Assembly: GCA_003160635.1 (NCBI GenBank)
Contig: PMLV01000113.1
Location: 208 to 49,134, forward strand
Reading direction: 5' to 3'
DNA length: 48,927 bases
Source: Acidimicrobiaceae bacterium
GTDB lineage: Bacteria > Actinomycetota > Acidimicrobiia > Acidimicrobiales > RAAP-2
Numbering within the stretch: position 1 is the stretch's first letter; the number at the start of each line of letters is the position of its first letter. The position numbers and the translations under genes were made by a program. The notes under the pieces are model-generated. The model ran no database searches and was not told the DNA's origin. It saw only the letters and a list, made by a program, of their open reading frames with translations. This document shows, piece after piece, positions 24,565-32,311 of the stretch.

Positions 24565-26207
24565 CCGACGAGAGGACAAACCCGACGACTGTCGACGCGA
24601 TAGTCGTCGGGGCGGGATTGGCCGGGCTCTACGCCACCCATCGATTGCACTCAATGGGCCTGAGCATCCAATGCTTCGAGGCAGGCTCCGGCGTGGGAGG
24701 CACCTGGTTCTGGAATCGCTATCCGGGTGCGAGGTGCGATGTCGAGAGTTTGGACTACTCCTTTTCTTTTTCACCGGAACTGCAAAAGGAGTGGAGATGG
24801 ACTGAGCGATACGCCACTCAAAGTGAGATTCTCCTTTACCTCGAGCACGTAGCGGGGCGTTACGCGCTTCATCAGCACTACAGCTTTTCTACCCGCATCG
24901 TGAGCGCACATCTTGACGAGAGCTCATTGTTATGGACGGTGGCCAGCGAGGACGGACGGACATGGACTGCCCGATTCGTCATCTTCGCAACAGGACCCCT
25001 CTCAACCAGCAATATTCCGGCCATCGAAGGCTTAGGCGAGTTTTCCGGACGCATACTGCATACGGGACAATGGCCACGCGAAGAAGTTGACTTTGCCGGC
25101 TTGCGAGTAGCCGTTATCGGCACTGGATCCTCTGGCATACAAGCTATTCCACAGATTGCCCAAAAGGCCCGACACCTGTTCGTGTTCCAGCGAACACCGA
25201 ACTTCAGTATCCCTGCTCGTAATTTTGCGTGGGATGGCGAAGCCCTCGACGAAGCTCTGGGCAGTTACGACACGCGACGAGCCTTGTCACTGGCGAGCAA
25301 AGCTGGGACACCGCACCCCAGTAGCCCAACCCGTACGTTCGATGTAAACGATGAGGAACGAGAAGCCTTGTTCGAGGCGGCTTGGGAGCGTGGAGGAGCC
25401 ACCTTCAGTAAGACGTTTGCCGACCAACTTGTTGATCCTGCTGCCAATCAATACGCCGTGGACTTTGTCCATCGGAAGATTCTGTCGATTGTAGAAGACC
25501 CGGAAGTAGCCAAGAAGTTGCTTCCCATCGACCACGCTATAGGGGCAAAGCGCATCTGTGTCGACATCGGCTACTTCGAAACATATAACCGGGACAACGT
25601 TACTCTCGTCGATCTAAACGCGACACCGATTGAGACGATCGAAAAAACGGGGATTCGCACGACCGCGGCTTTCTACGAGGTCGATGACATCGTCTTAGCC
25701 ACAGGGTTTGACGCGTTGACGGGTACCCTGAACCGGATCGACATCCGAGGCCGACGAGGGCAACTGCTGCGGGACGTCTGGGCAGACGGTCCAAGAACAT
25801 TTCTCGGACTGGCCGTTGCTGGATTCCCAAACCTCTTCATTGTGAACGGGCCAGGCAGTCCTTCCGTTCTGGCCAATATGGTCCTCACCGCCGAACAACA
25901 CGTCGACTGGATTGCCAACGCCATTGCGTATCTGAGTTCGTCTGGCTTCGCTGGTATTGAGGCCAATGTCGACGCTCAGGACGCATGGGGGGATCATGTC
26001 AGTGCGACCGCTGCCGGAACGATCATCGGCAAGGGACACTCCTGGTATACCGGTGCAAATATTCCTGGCAAGTCTCCCGTATTCATGCCCTACGTCGGTG
26101 GGCTCGATGTCTACCGAACGCGATGCGATGAGCTTGCCGCAAGCGATTACGGCGGCTTTACCTTGCTTGACGCAGCGACGTCTCAGGGAGTGACAGACAG
26201 TTCGTGA
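24561..26207 (+). CDS. Type I Baeyer-Villiger flavin monooxygenase (cyclohexanone monooxygenase-like)
   Basis: A 548-residue FAD/NADPH enzyme. FAD motif GAGLAG at 17-22, the GTWFWNRYPGARCDVES segment (47-63) of CHMO-type enzymes, the type I BVMO fingerprint FSGRILHTGQWP (161-172) and the NADPH motif GTGSSG (187-192) are all intact, as is the late VLATGFD. It inserts oxygen next to a ketone carbonyl to give an ester or lactone. Start GTG overlaps the preceding stop by four bases, so ketone oxidation is coupled to the dehydrogenase pair. Base composition appears slightly lower in GC than the 31-37 kb genes. No dedicated lactonase is in this unit, but CocE and SMP-30 genes are nearby. Confidence 0.93.
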   Translation: MTDERTNPTTVDAIVVGAGLAGLYATHRLHSMGLSIQCFEAGSGVGGTWFWNRYPGARCDVESLDYSFSFSPELQKEWRWTERYATQSEILLYLEHVAGRYALHQHYSFSTRIVSAHLDESSLLWTVASEDGRTWTARFVIFATGPLSTSNIPAIEGLGEFSGRILHTGQWPREEVDFAGLRVAVIGTGSSGIQAIPQIAQKARHLFVFQRTPNFSIPARNFAWDGEALDEALGSYDTRRALSLASKAGTPHPSSPTRTFDVNDEEREALFEAAWERGGATFSKTFADQLVDPAANQYAVDFVHRKILSIVEDPEVAKKLLPIDHAIGAKRICVDIGYFETYNRDNVTLVDLNATPIETIEKTGIRTTAAFYEVDDIVLATGFDALTGTLNRIDIRGRRGQLLRDVWADGPRTFLGLAVAGFPNLFIVNGPGSPSVLANMVLTAEQHVDWIANAIAYLSSSGFAGIEANVDAQDAWGDHVSATAAGTIIGKGHSWYTGANIPGKSPVFMPYVGGLDVYRTRCDELAASDYGGFTLLDAATSQGVTDSS

Positions 26208-26274
26208 ACCGCTGGACACGAACGGCCCAGGGTCAAACTCAAAGTCCAGCAATCACCATGTGAAGGAGGATTTC

Positions 26275-27183
26275 ATGAAACTTGGCGTCCTCGATATGAC
26301 CGTCAACAGGGGCGGTCTTCCAGATGTGACCCTTGCGGCACACCAGGCCAGCGAGATGGGTGCAGCCAGCTTCTGGGTTCCCAATTTCTTCGGCCTTGAC
26401 GCGCTCACTACCCTGACCGTCGTTGGCCAGCAAGTTCCCGCTATCGCTTTGGGGACGGCCGTGGTTCCGATTTTTGGGCGTCACCCACGGGTCCTCGCAC
26501 AACAAGCTCGTACTGTCCAGACTGCGATCGGTCATCGATTGCAACTCGGTGTCGGCCTCTCACATCGCCCACTCGTGCAGGACGTACTGCAACCCTGGCC
26601 CGCCTCGCCAGTCGCCTATCTGGATCAATATCTCTCGCAACTGAGCGAAATGTGTCGGATGACAGATATACCCTCTGACGCGACCTCGACGACGATCCGA
26701 ATCGTCACAGAACGCCCGGTCCCGGTGCTCTGTGCTGCTCTTGGCCCAAAAACACTCGAAATTGCCGGAAGACATGCGGACGGCGTCGTCCTATGGACGG
26801 TAGGCCCGAACACGGTGGCGCAGCTGACGGTTCCAACCCTTCAAAAGAGTGCATCAGCCGCGGGACGAGCGACTCCGAGTCGGACCGTTCTCGGCGTTCC
26901 CATCGTCGTCACCGACGATGAAGCAGCTGCGCGCGATCGGATAGCTCGCCAATTCGGAACGTTTGAAGCGATGCCTTCCTATCGGGCTGCCTTAGAGCGT
27001 GAGAACGTCGCCTCCATCGCCGATATCGCTCTCGTCGGCAACGCGAAACAGGTCGAGGCGGGAATGGAGCGGTTTCGAACGAGCGGGGTGACCGAACTCC
27101 TCGCCAACGACCTCGCGTCTACTCCTCAAGAGCGCGAGGTAACGCGCTCGTTCTTGGCTCAGTGGATCGTCGACAACCCATAG
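26275..27183 (+). CDS. LLM-class flavin/F420-dependent oxidoreductase
   Basis: A 302-residue luciferase-like TIM-barrel protein (MKLGVLDMTVNRGGLPDVTL; FWVPNFFGLDALTTLTV; ALGTAVVPIFGRHPRVLAQQ; LGVGLSHRPLVQDVL). It resembles the TIGR03564-type F420-dependent group in its short N-terminus and GLSHR segment, though that naming is from memory. The start at 26275 is set by AAGGAGG five bases upstream; a GTG at 26260 is in frame but too early. It lies 67 bases behind the BVMO. It may reduce an enone or supply an oxidised intermediate for the BVMO unit. Confidence 0.85.
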   Translation: MKLGVLDMTVNRGGLPDVTLAAHQASEMGAASFWVPNFFGLDALTTLTVVGQQVPAIALGTAVVPIFGRHPRVLAQQARTVQTAIGHRLQLGVGLSHRPLVQDVLQPWPASPVAYLDQYLSQLSEMCRMTDIPSDATSTTIRIVTERPVPVLCAALGPKTLEIAGRHADGVVLWTVGPNTVAQLTVPTLQKSASAAGRATPSRTVLGVPIVVTDDEAAARDRIARQFGTFEAMPSYRAALERENVASIADIALVGNAKQVEAGMERFRTSGVTELLANDLASTPQEREVTRSFLAQWIVDNP

Positions 27184-27187
27184 TCCC

Positions 27188-27445
27188 TCAGCCCTGCATG
27201 TAGCCGCCGGCATCGACTGGGACCGATTGGCCCGTAATGGTCCGAGCCTCATTGCTCGCCAAGAACAAGGCCAGATTTGCTACATCCTCGGTCGAGGAGA
27301 TGTCGCGCAACGCGACGCCTTGGAGAAGGCGTGTCCGCTCGGTATCGAAGTCGACATCGTGCTCCTTCGCCATGCGGGCGACCCAGTTCTGCCACAGTTC
27401 GGTGTCGATACTTCCGGGCACAATGCAGTTACACCGGATGCCGCC
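27188..27445 (-). pseudogene. C-terminal third of a short-chain dehydrogenase (SDR), truncated
   Basis: The minus-strand translation runs GGIRCNCIVPGSIDTELWQN ... SSTEDVANLALFLASNEART ... ITGQSVPVDAGGYMQG and stops at 27188, an excellent match to the last ~85 residues of an SDR. The Rossmann N-terminus and the catalytic Ser/Tyr/Lys are absent, and upstream the reading frame is that of a different gene family. The intact parent gene was therefore lost by deletion. It is convergent with the LLM gene (4-base gap). Confidence 0.8.
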
Positions 27446-27669
27446 TCGACCCCGGCGCTGCCTTCATGGGGACTCCCGTCGGCGTCCCAGTCGTAGACAC
27501 CGTCCTCCAACCACAACGACCCGGCAAATGACGCCAATCTGCCATCTGCCGCTGGTCCGTACGACAGGATCAGACGGGTGATGGCTGACTCGTCTTCGAG
27601 ACGGCGAACGACCGCTTGCAATTCTTCGATTTCGTTCGTGGTCAACTCTCCCACGCTCCCCTCGCTCAT
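27446..27669 (-). pseudogene. N-terminal half of a SnoaL-like gene, fused out of frame to an SDR remnant
   Basis: From ATG 27669 the frame reads MSEGSVGELTTNEIEELQAV, then RRLEDESAITRLILSYGPAA and LWLEDGVYDWDADG, the first ~75 residues of a SnoaL/NTF2-like protein. After that it runs on out of frame over the SDR remnant. The two families meet near 27445, so a deletion joined two neighbouring genes. A promoter with an operator-like copy (27748-27767) and three 11-bp tandem repeats lie upstream. Confidence 0.7.
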
Positions 27670-27690
27670 CGTCCCGGATTTGGCGAAGCG

Positions 27691-27723
27691 CCGACTCTGT
27701 TCCGACTCTGTTCCGACTCTGTT
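27691..27723 (+). repeat. Three tandem copies of an 11-bp unit
   Basis: CCGACTCTGTT occurs three times without interruption (27691-27701, 27702-27712, 27713-27723). It lies in the leader of the truncated SnoaL-like gene, outside the chosen reading frame. The unit is not a multiple of three, which supports this stretch being non-coding. Confidence 0.9.
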
Positions 27724-27747
27724 CCAACGGCTTTGATCGCACGCTAT

Positions 27748-27767
27748 CAGAATCGACATTGATGTCA
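27748..27767. promoter_or_regulatory. Operator-like half-strong copy (15 of 20)
   Basis: CAGAATCGAC then ATTGATGTCA: the right arm matches nine of ten positions, the left only six. It sits upstream of the truncated minus-strand SnoaL-like gene, 50 bases from a second copy facing the plus-strand gene at 27843. Confidence 0.4.
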
Positions 27768-27798
27768 ACAATTTTCATCCAGCAAGGATCGCCCCCGC

Positions 27799-27818
27799 AA
27801 ATGTCAATATCGATATCG
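27799..27818. promoter_or_regulatory. Operator-like palindrome copy (16 of 20)
   Basis: AAATGTCAAT then ATCGATATCG. The centre is about 34 bases before the ATG at 27843, nearly the same distance as the perfect copy at 8946-8969 has from its gene. Confidence 0.5.
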
Positions 27819-27830
27819 GTTTGTTTCGGT

Positions 27831-27836
27831 TAGGGT
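27831..27836 (+). promoter_or_regulatory. Predicted -10 box TAGGGT
   Basis: TAGGGT is followed by six bases and ATG at 27843, again a leaderless geometry. No Shine-Dalgarno sequence is present. Confidence 0.45.
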
Positions 27837-27842
27837 TTTGTG

Positions 27843-28604
27843 ATGCACCTTGAGGGAACACCCACTGACCAACTGCCGGATGTGCTCGCCACAGGCTCAA
27901 CGGACATACGGTTAGCCTTCATCTCTCTCTCGGCACGCGAGCCCGAGGGTCGGGACGCCGAGTACATCACTTGGCATTCCCTAGACCACCGGCCCGAACA
28001 GTATCGGCTGGCCGGACTACGCAACTCCCTACGGCTCGTCTCGACCCCTACGTGTCGGGCTGCCCGGGCCGCGAGCACTGAACGCTACGACGCGGTCGAC
28101 CACGTCATGACCTATCTTTTTAGTGACCCGGCGGCCCTACCCCCCTTCAGCCAGCTGGGCGCTGCGCTTCACGAGGGCGGCCGCATGCCACTGCGACTCC
28201 CCACTGTGGAATTCATGACCGCCAACGTGGCGGGAAAGGTGGCTGCCCCGCATGCTGTCGCAGGCGCGGACGTAATCCCTTGGCGCCCGGCGCAGGGGGT
28301 TTACCTCATCATCGAAACAGGTGAGGTTCCCGCCGACTCCTTGGCCCAGGTCCCAGGAGTGGCCGGCGTCTGGTGGTACCACGGCGCACTCGCCCCAGAA
28401 CCATATTCGACAGACAACCGCGGCATGCAAATCACGTATTGCTATCTGGACGATGATCCCGTGGCCACAGCGCAGCGACTCGGGGAGCAATTGCGCCAGC
28501 GCTGGGCGACCAGTGACGCCGAGGGACTGCTGGCTGCCCCATTCCGCACGCTCGTACCGTTTGACTGGTCGCGTCACCTGCCCGGAAATGGTGCGGCCGA
28601 ATGA
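27843..28604 (+). CDS. Unrecognised protein, possibly EthD-like alpha/beta-barrel
   Basis: A 253-residue protein I cannot place with confidence. The N-terminal part ADVRLAFISL-like (here TDIRLAFISLSAREPEG) followed by EYITWHSLDHRPEQYRLAGL resembles dimeric alpha/beta-barrel proteins of the EthD type, with the WHSLDHRPEQ element in the place where these carry a conserved WxxxH/DHR stretch. The second half repeats a similar length (VYLIIETGEVPADSLAQVPG ... WWYHGAL), so it may be a tandem of two such domains. ATG 27843 is chosen over GTG 27840 because of the -10 box spacing. It stands alone, flanked by operator-like copies, so it probably belongs to the regulon. Confidence 0.65.
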   Translation: MHLEGTPTDQLPDVLATGSTDIRLAFISLSAREPEGRDAEYITWHSLDHRPEQYRLAGLRNSLRLVSTPTCRAARAASTERYDAVDHVMTYLFSDPAALPPFSQLGAALHEGGRMPLRLPTVEFMTANVAGKVAAPHAVAGADVIPWRPAQGVYLIIETGEVPADSLAQVPGVAGVWWYHGALAPEPYSTDNRGMQITYCYLDDDPVATAQRLGEQLRQRWATSDAEGLLAAPFRTLVPFDWSRHLPGNGAAE

Positions 28605-28696
28605 ATCGGCCCGGCCATGTCATCCTCATGTGGTGTTCAGGCCCTGGGCGGTTCCCAAAGTTCGGGGGGAATTCCGACTCGACCTCCCACCCGACT

Positions 28697-28716
28697 CGAT
28701 ATTGAAATCGATGTCA
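28697..28716. promoter_or_regulatory. Operator-like palindrome copy (17 of 20) before the ten-gene operon
   Basis: CGATATTGAA then ATCGATGTCA; the right arm matches all ten positions. It lies in the 267-base spacer in front of the operon starting at 28872, about 165 bases from its first start codon, and an additional TTGATGTG half site follows at 28720-28727. Confidence 0.6.
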
Positions 28717-28871
28717 TACTTGATGTGAGGCGGCAGTTGGCAAGCGGCTGGGGCCTGCTGGACTTCGCAATGGATGGAGGCTCACGAACTTGGTCGCTAG
28801 AGGCATTAGGAAGATGTGGGTAGCCGCGGCGGCTAGTCCGCCCTGGACTCGGGCCCCATTGGGATAGCGAA

Positions 28872-30044
28872 ATGGCCATTCGCGACATCGGCCCGTTGCT
28901 GGGCGCTGACGAGACCCTCAATCACCAAATCGTTGACACATTCGCGACGGTGGCTGAGTCGGAATACTCGTGGACGGAGAAGATTTGGGTCTCGATCGCT
29001 CGCACGGACGGATCGGTTCAGCTGGACCTGGGTCTAGGCAAATATCACAACCGGGGGGTCATCGACGGTTTCGCTGGAGTTTCCCGCGGTCGCGAGCAAT
29101 GGACAGTTCGCGGCAGCCGTGAGCTTCAGTCGGCGCCGGAAGATACTGCTATCGGCCCGATCGTGTACGAAGTCATAGAGCCACTACGGCAAGTGCGGGT
29201 GCGACTCGAACCTAACGCCCAACAGCCGATCTCTTTCGATGTGGTGCTCTCGGGCGTTACTCCCCCATTTTTCGAGGAGCGTAACCTGGTCCGGAACAAT
29301 CGCACGAACCGTGTGGACGTGAATGTGATCCGCTACCACCAAGGTGGTTGGGCGACCGGCAGTATCACCATAGACGGCGAGACCTACGACCTGAGGGATG
29401 AGAACGCATTCGGCTTTCGGGACCACTCGTGGGGTGTCCGTCAGGGAGTCGGCGCCGCGCCGACCGATTTGATCGGTGCGGCAGCCGCCATCGATCGGAG
29501 TGCGGGCGCTCCACCGGGCATCATGAAGTGGACGCCGTCTTTCTTCCGCCGACCCGATAACAGCTACTACGAGACCGCTATTTTCATCACGGGCGGCGCA
29601 TGGAAGTACGTCTCGGCCTATATCAATGACGGAGACGGAACGCAGAGTCGGGTGCGCTCGGTCGAGCCCCACATGCGCTACGACCCTCACACTCGATTCG
29701 TTCAAGGTGGCGAGCTGCGCCTCGTCATGGACGGTGGCGAGGACCGAGTTATCGAGGTCGAAACCCTCGGGCAGTCGGGCTTCTTTCTCAAGACAGCCGG
29801 TTACGGCTCATGGAAGGGCCACATTCACGGGTCATGGAAAGGCTCGATGCATCTCGACGGAGAGCACATCCTCGACTGCTGGGACGACGCGCACCTGGGC
29901 CAACTCGGCCAATTTCGCGATACGCCGATCCGGGTCCGAGAGGGTGACTCGATCGGCTACGGGATCATGGAGAGCATTATCACCGGTGAGTGGCCCGAGC
30001 TCGGGTTAACTGCTGAATCCGATCGGGGGGTAACACACGCATGA
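28872..30044 (+). CDS. CrtC/AttH-like two-lipocalin-domain protein (DUF7064/7065 type), copy 1
   Basis: A 390-residue protein rich in beta strands, first gene of the plus-strand operon. A duplicated lipocalin-like architecture is suggested by the central GFRDHSWGVRQG motif (about 180-192), as in CrtC/AttH-type hydratases and in hypothetical proteins of actinobacterial steroid clusters. Segments IGPLLGADETLNHQIVDTFA at the start and KGHIHGSWKGSMHLDGEHI near the end are characteristic of the latter. No catalytic activity is established; a hydratase or hydrophobic-ligand carrier role is possible. It overlaps the P450 start by 4 bases. A paralogue is at 36796-37863. Confidence 0.7.
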   Translation: MAIRDIGPLLGADETLNHQIVDTFATVAESEYSWTEKIWVSIARTDGSVQLDLGLGKYHNRGVIDGFAGVSRGREQWTVRGSRELQSAPEDTAIGPIVYEVIEPLRQVRVRLEPNAQQPISFDVVLSGVTPPFFEERNLVRNNRTNRVDVNVIRYHQGGWATGSITIDGETYDLRDENAFGFRDHSWGVRQGVGAAPTDLIGAAAAIDRSAGAPPGIMKWTPSFFRRPDNSYYETAIFITGGAWKYVSAYINDGDGTQSRVRSVEPHMRYDPHTRFVQGGELRLVMDGGEDRVIEVETLGQSGFFLKTAGYGSWKGHIHGSWKGSMHLDGEHILDCWDDAHLGQLGQFRDTPIRVREGDSIGYGIMESIITGEWPELGLTAESDRGVTHA

Positions 30045-31234
30045 CCGACCTTGAGGCCCGACCGACCATCAACGTGCTCGATCCCGAGTTCTACGTCGAT
30101 CCATGGAGTAGCTATCGCTGGCTTAGGGACGAGGCACCGGTGTTCTGGGATCCGATGCAGAGGATCTGGGTGATCTCGCGTTATGACGACATACTGACGG
30201 TGGAGCGTGACGGCGCACGGTACTCGTCATTCCAGGGTTCCCGTCCCCACCTTGACCAGTCGAGTGACGAGTCCATGATCAACCGCGATGATCCGGACCA
30301 TCAAGCGCAGCGTAATTTGGTGTCCCGCGGCTTTACTCCTCGCGCGGTGCGGAACCACGAGGACCACATTCGCCAGATCGTCACTGAGATCCTCGACAGC
30401 GTAGTGCCGCTGGGTGAGTGTGAAGCGATCGAAGCCATCGCGTCGCGTCTACCGGCGATGGTGATATGCGAACTGCTCGGCTACCCACTCGAGATGTGGG
30501 AACGTGTCCGCTACTGGTCGGAACGGGTGATGATGCTGGCTGGGCAGACGTCACCGAGTGGTCCGCCGCATGTCACGCCACCTGAGATCATCCCGGTCAT
30601 GGAGGACTGGGCGGAAGTCACGGTGGCGCTGATAGAGCAACGGCGCGGCGATCCTCAGGATGACTTGATATCGCATTGGGTCTCTGAGGGATGGACCACC
30701 AAACACGTACTCGACGAGACGGTCCTCGTCCTTGACGGCGGAGCCGAGACGACCCGAACCGTGATCGGCTCAATAATCCGGGAGTTGACGCTGCAGCCCG
30801 ACCAACGGAAAGCCCTGCTCGACCGTCCGGAGCTGTTAACGACGACCGCTGTGGAAGAGTTCATCCGTTGGGTGTCCCCTATCCTCAACATGAGCCGCAC
30901 CGCGACCGTAGACCACGAGCTCCACGGTCAGTTGATCAGCGCCGGTGACGAGCTCCTGCTGCTCTATCCCTCGGCAAATCGAGATCCCCGGGTATTCAGC
31001 GAACCCGACGTGTTTGACGTGACCAGAACCGGCAACCGCCACGTGGCCTTCGGATTCGGTGCGCACTTCTGCTTAGGTGCGCACCTGGCGCGGCTGGAGA
31101 TCCGAGTCATGTTCGAGGAAATCCTCCGACGCATGCCCGACTGGGAGCTGGTCGATCCAGAAGAACCGAAGATCATCCCGGCAACCTTCGCCCGGGCGTT
31201 CGATCAGATCCGTATTCGTTTCACGCCCAGCTGA
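30041..31234 (+). CDS. Cytochrome P450 (bacterial soluble class)
   Basis: A 397-residue P450. The I-helix reads VLDGGAETTRTV, the K-helix ExxR is in AVEEFIRWVSP and the haem loop is FGFGAHFCLGAHLARLE with Cys344 as the iron ligand. The length and lack of a membrane anchor indicate a soluble actinobacterial P450. It would hydroxylate a hydrophobic intermediate. No ferredoxin or reductase is encoded nearby. Its stop and the kinase start share one base (TGATG), so the product may be handed to the kinase. Confidence 0.93.
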   Translation: MTDLEARPTINVLDPEFYVDPWSSYRWLRDEAPVFWDPMQRIWVISRYDDILTVERDGARYSSFQGSRPHLDQSSDESMINRDDPDHQAQRNLVSRGFTPRAVRNHEDHIRQIVTEILDSVVPLGECEAIEAIASRLPAMVICELLGYPLEMWERVRYWSERVMMLAGQTSPSGPPHVTPPEIIPVMEDWAEVTVALIEQRRGDPQDDLISHWVSEGWTTKHVLDETVLVLDGGAETTRTVIGSIIRELTLQPDQRKALLDRPELLTTTAVEEFIRWVSPILNMSRTATVDHELHGQLISAGDELLLLYPSANRDPRVFSEPDVFDVTRTGNRHVAFGFGAHFCLGAHLARLEIRVMFEEILRRMPDWELVDPEEPKIIPATFARAFDQIRIRFTPS

Positions 31235-32307
31235 TGGACATCGAAGACCGCTTCGCGTCGTGGATCACCAAAACCCTTGATGCCCGAGCAGTTCGCATCG
31301 AGGGGCTCGATCGTGTCGAGATGGGACATTCAGCCGAAACCCTGCTGTTGACGTTGAGCTGGACAGACGGAGCAGGTGACCACCGCGAGGACGTCGCCGT
31401 CCGGATTCGCCCGCCCGCACCGGGATTGCTCGAGCCCTACGACCTCACGCGCCAATTCGACGTGCTAAGGGGACTCGAGGGGACGCCAGTCCGAGCTCCC
31501 CGGGCGTACTGGCTTGAACCGTCGGGTCGCATTCTTGGCCAAGAGTTCTACGTCATGGAGCGGCTGCCCGGTGTCGTGTACGAGCGGAGCGTGCCTAGCG
31601 AGCTGGCGAACGACCCCCAGCGCATCCGTCGCATGTGTGAGGGCATGGTCGAGCAAATTGCCGCCATCCACACCGTCGACCTGCGCGCAACCGGTCTTGA
31701 GACGATCGCCGACGGCCGTGGATACCTGGAGCGCGAGCTCGAACACTGGTCCGGAGAGATGCGGCGCGTGCAACGCGGACCACTACCTGCACTCGAGCGG
31801 TTGTCGGATCTTGTGCATGAGCACCGACCAGAGCAGAGCCCGGCGCTCACGCTCGTCCACGGTGACCCCAAGCCTGGAAACTTTGCCTTCGAAGGCTCTG
31901 AGGTCAGCGCCGTGTTTGACTGGGAGATGGCAACTATCGGGGACCCGCTGGCTGATATCGGCTGGGCCGAAGTGCTCTGGACGGTGCCCGGTTCGTTTAC
32001 CTCCCGGCCGGGTGCGCTGACGTTCGACGAGTTCATAGCTCGCTGGGAAGAGCTCACCGGCATAACATCGCGAAACCGGCCGTGGTATAGAGCCTTTCAG
32101 GCGATGAAGATGGCGATAATCCTGTTGGTGGGAGGTCAACTCTTCGATGCCGGCTATTCCGACGACGTGCGATTTTTGGAAATGACCTACGCCATTGAAC
32201 CGCTCACGCGTGCCGCTCTTCACGAGTTGGGGAACGACGAGCCCCTCGAGCACGGACCCGTGCTGCCTCGCCCGGAGCGGATTCGCCAGTCTCAGATGGC
32301 ACACTGA
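31234..32307 (+). CDS. APH/ACAD10-like phosphotransferase (probable hydroxyacyl-CoA kinase)
   Basis: A 357-residue protein kinase-like phosphotransferase. The catalytic loop is LVHGDPKPGNFAF (HGD at 209-211, Asn216), and the metal-binding motif is FDWEMATIGDPLADIGW (Asp229). This is the branch fused to or neighbouring acyl-CoA dehydrogenases (ACAD10/11, LvaA), which phosphorylate 4-hydroxyacyl-CoA so that the hydroxyl can be eliminated, rather than an antibiotic-resistance enzyme. Gene order, with P450 before and acyl-CoA synthetase after, fits hydroxylation, CoA activation and phosphorylation of the new hydroxyl. The last point is inference. Confidence 0.82.
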   Translation: MDIEDRFASWITKTLDARAVRIEGLDRVEMGHSAETLLLTLSWTDGAGDHREDVAVRIRPPAPGLLEPYDLTRQFDVLRGLEGTPVRAPRAYWLEPSGRILGQEFYVMERLPGVVYERSVPSELANDPQRIRRMCEGMVEQIAAIHTVDLRATGLETIADGRGYLERELEHWSGEMRRVQRGPLPALERLSDLVHEHRPEQSPALTLVHGDPKPGNFAFEGSEVSAVFDWEMATIGDPLADIGWAEVLWTVPGSFTSRPGALTFDEFIARWEELTGITSRNRPWYRAFQAMKMAIILLVGGQLFDAGYSDDVRFLEMTYAIEPLTRAALHELGNDEPLEHGPVLPRPERIRQSQMAH

Positions 32308-32311
32308 AGCG

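Noticed and set aside
27691-27723. Possible CRISPR array
   Set aside because: The repeats are 11 bp, directly adjacent and without spacers; no cas genes are present.
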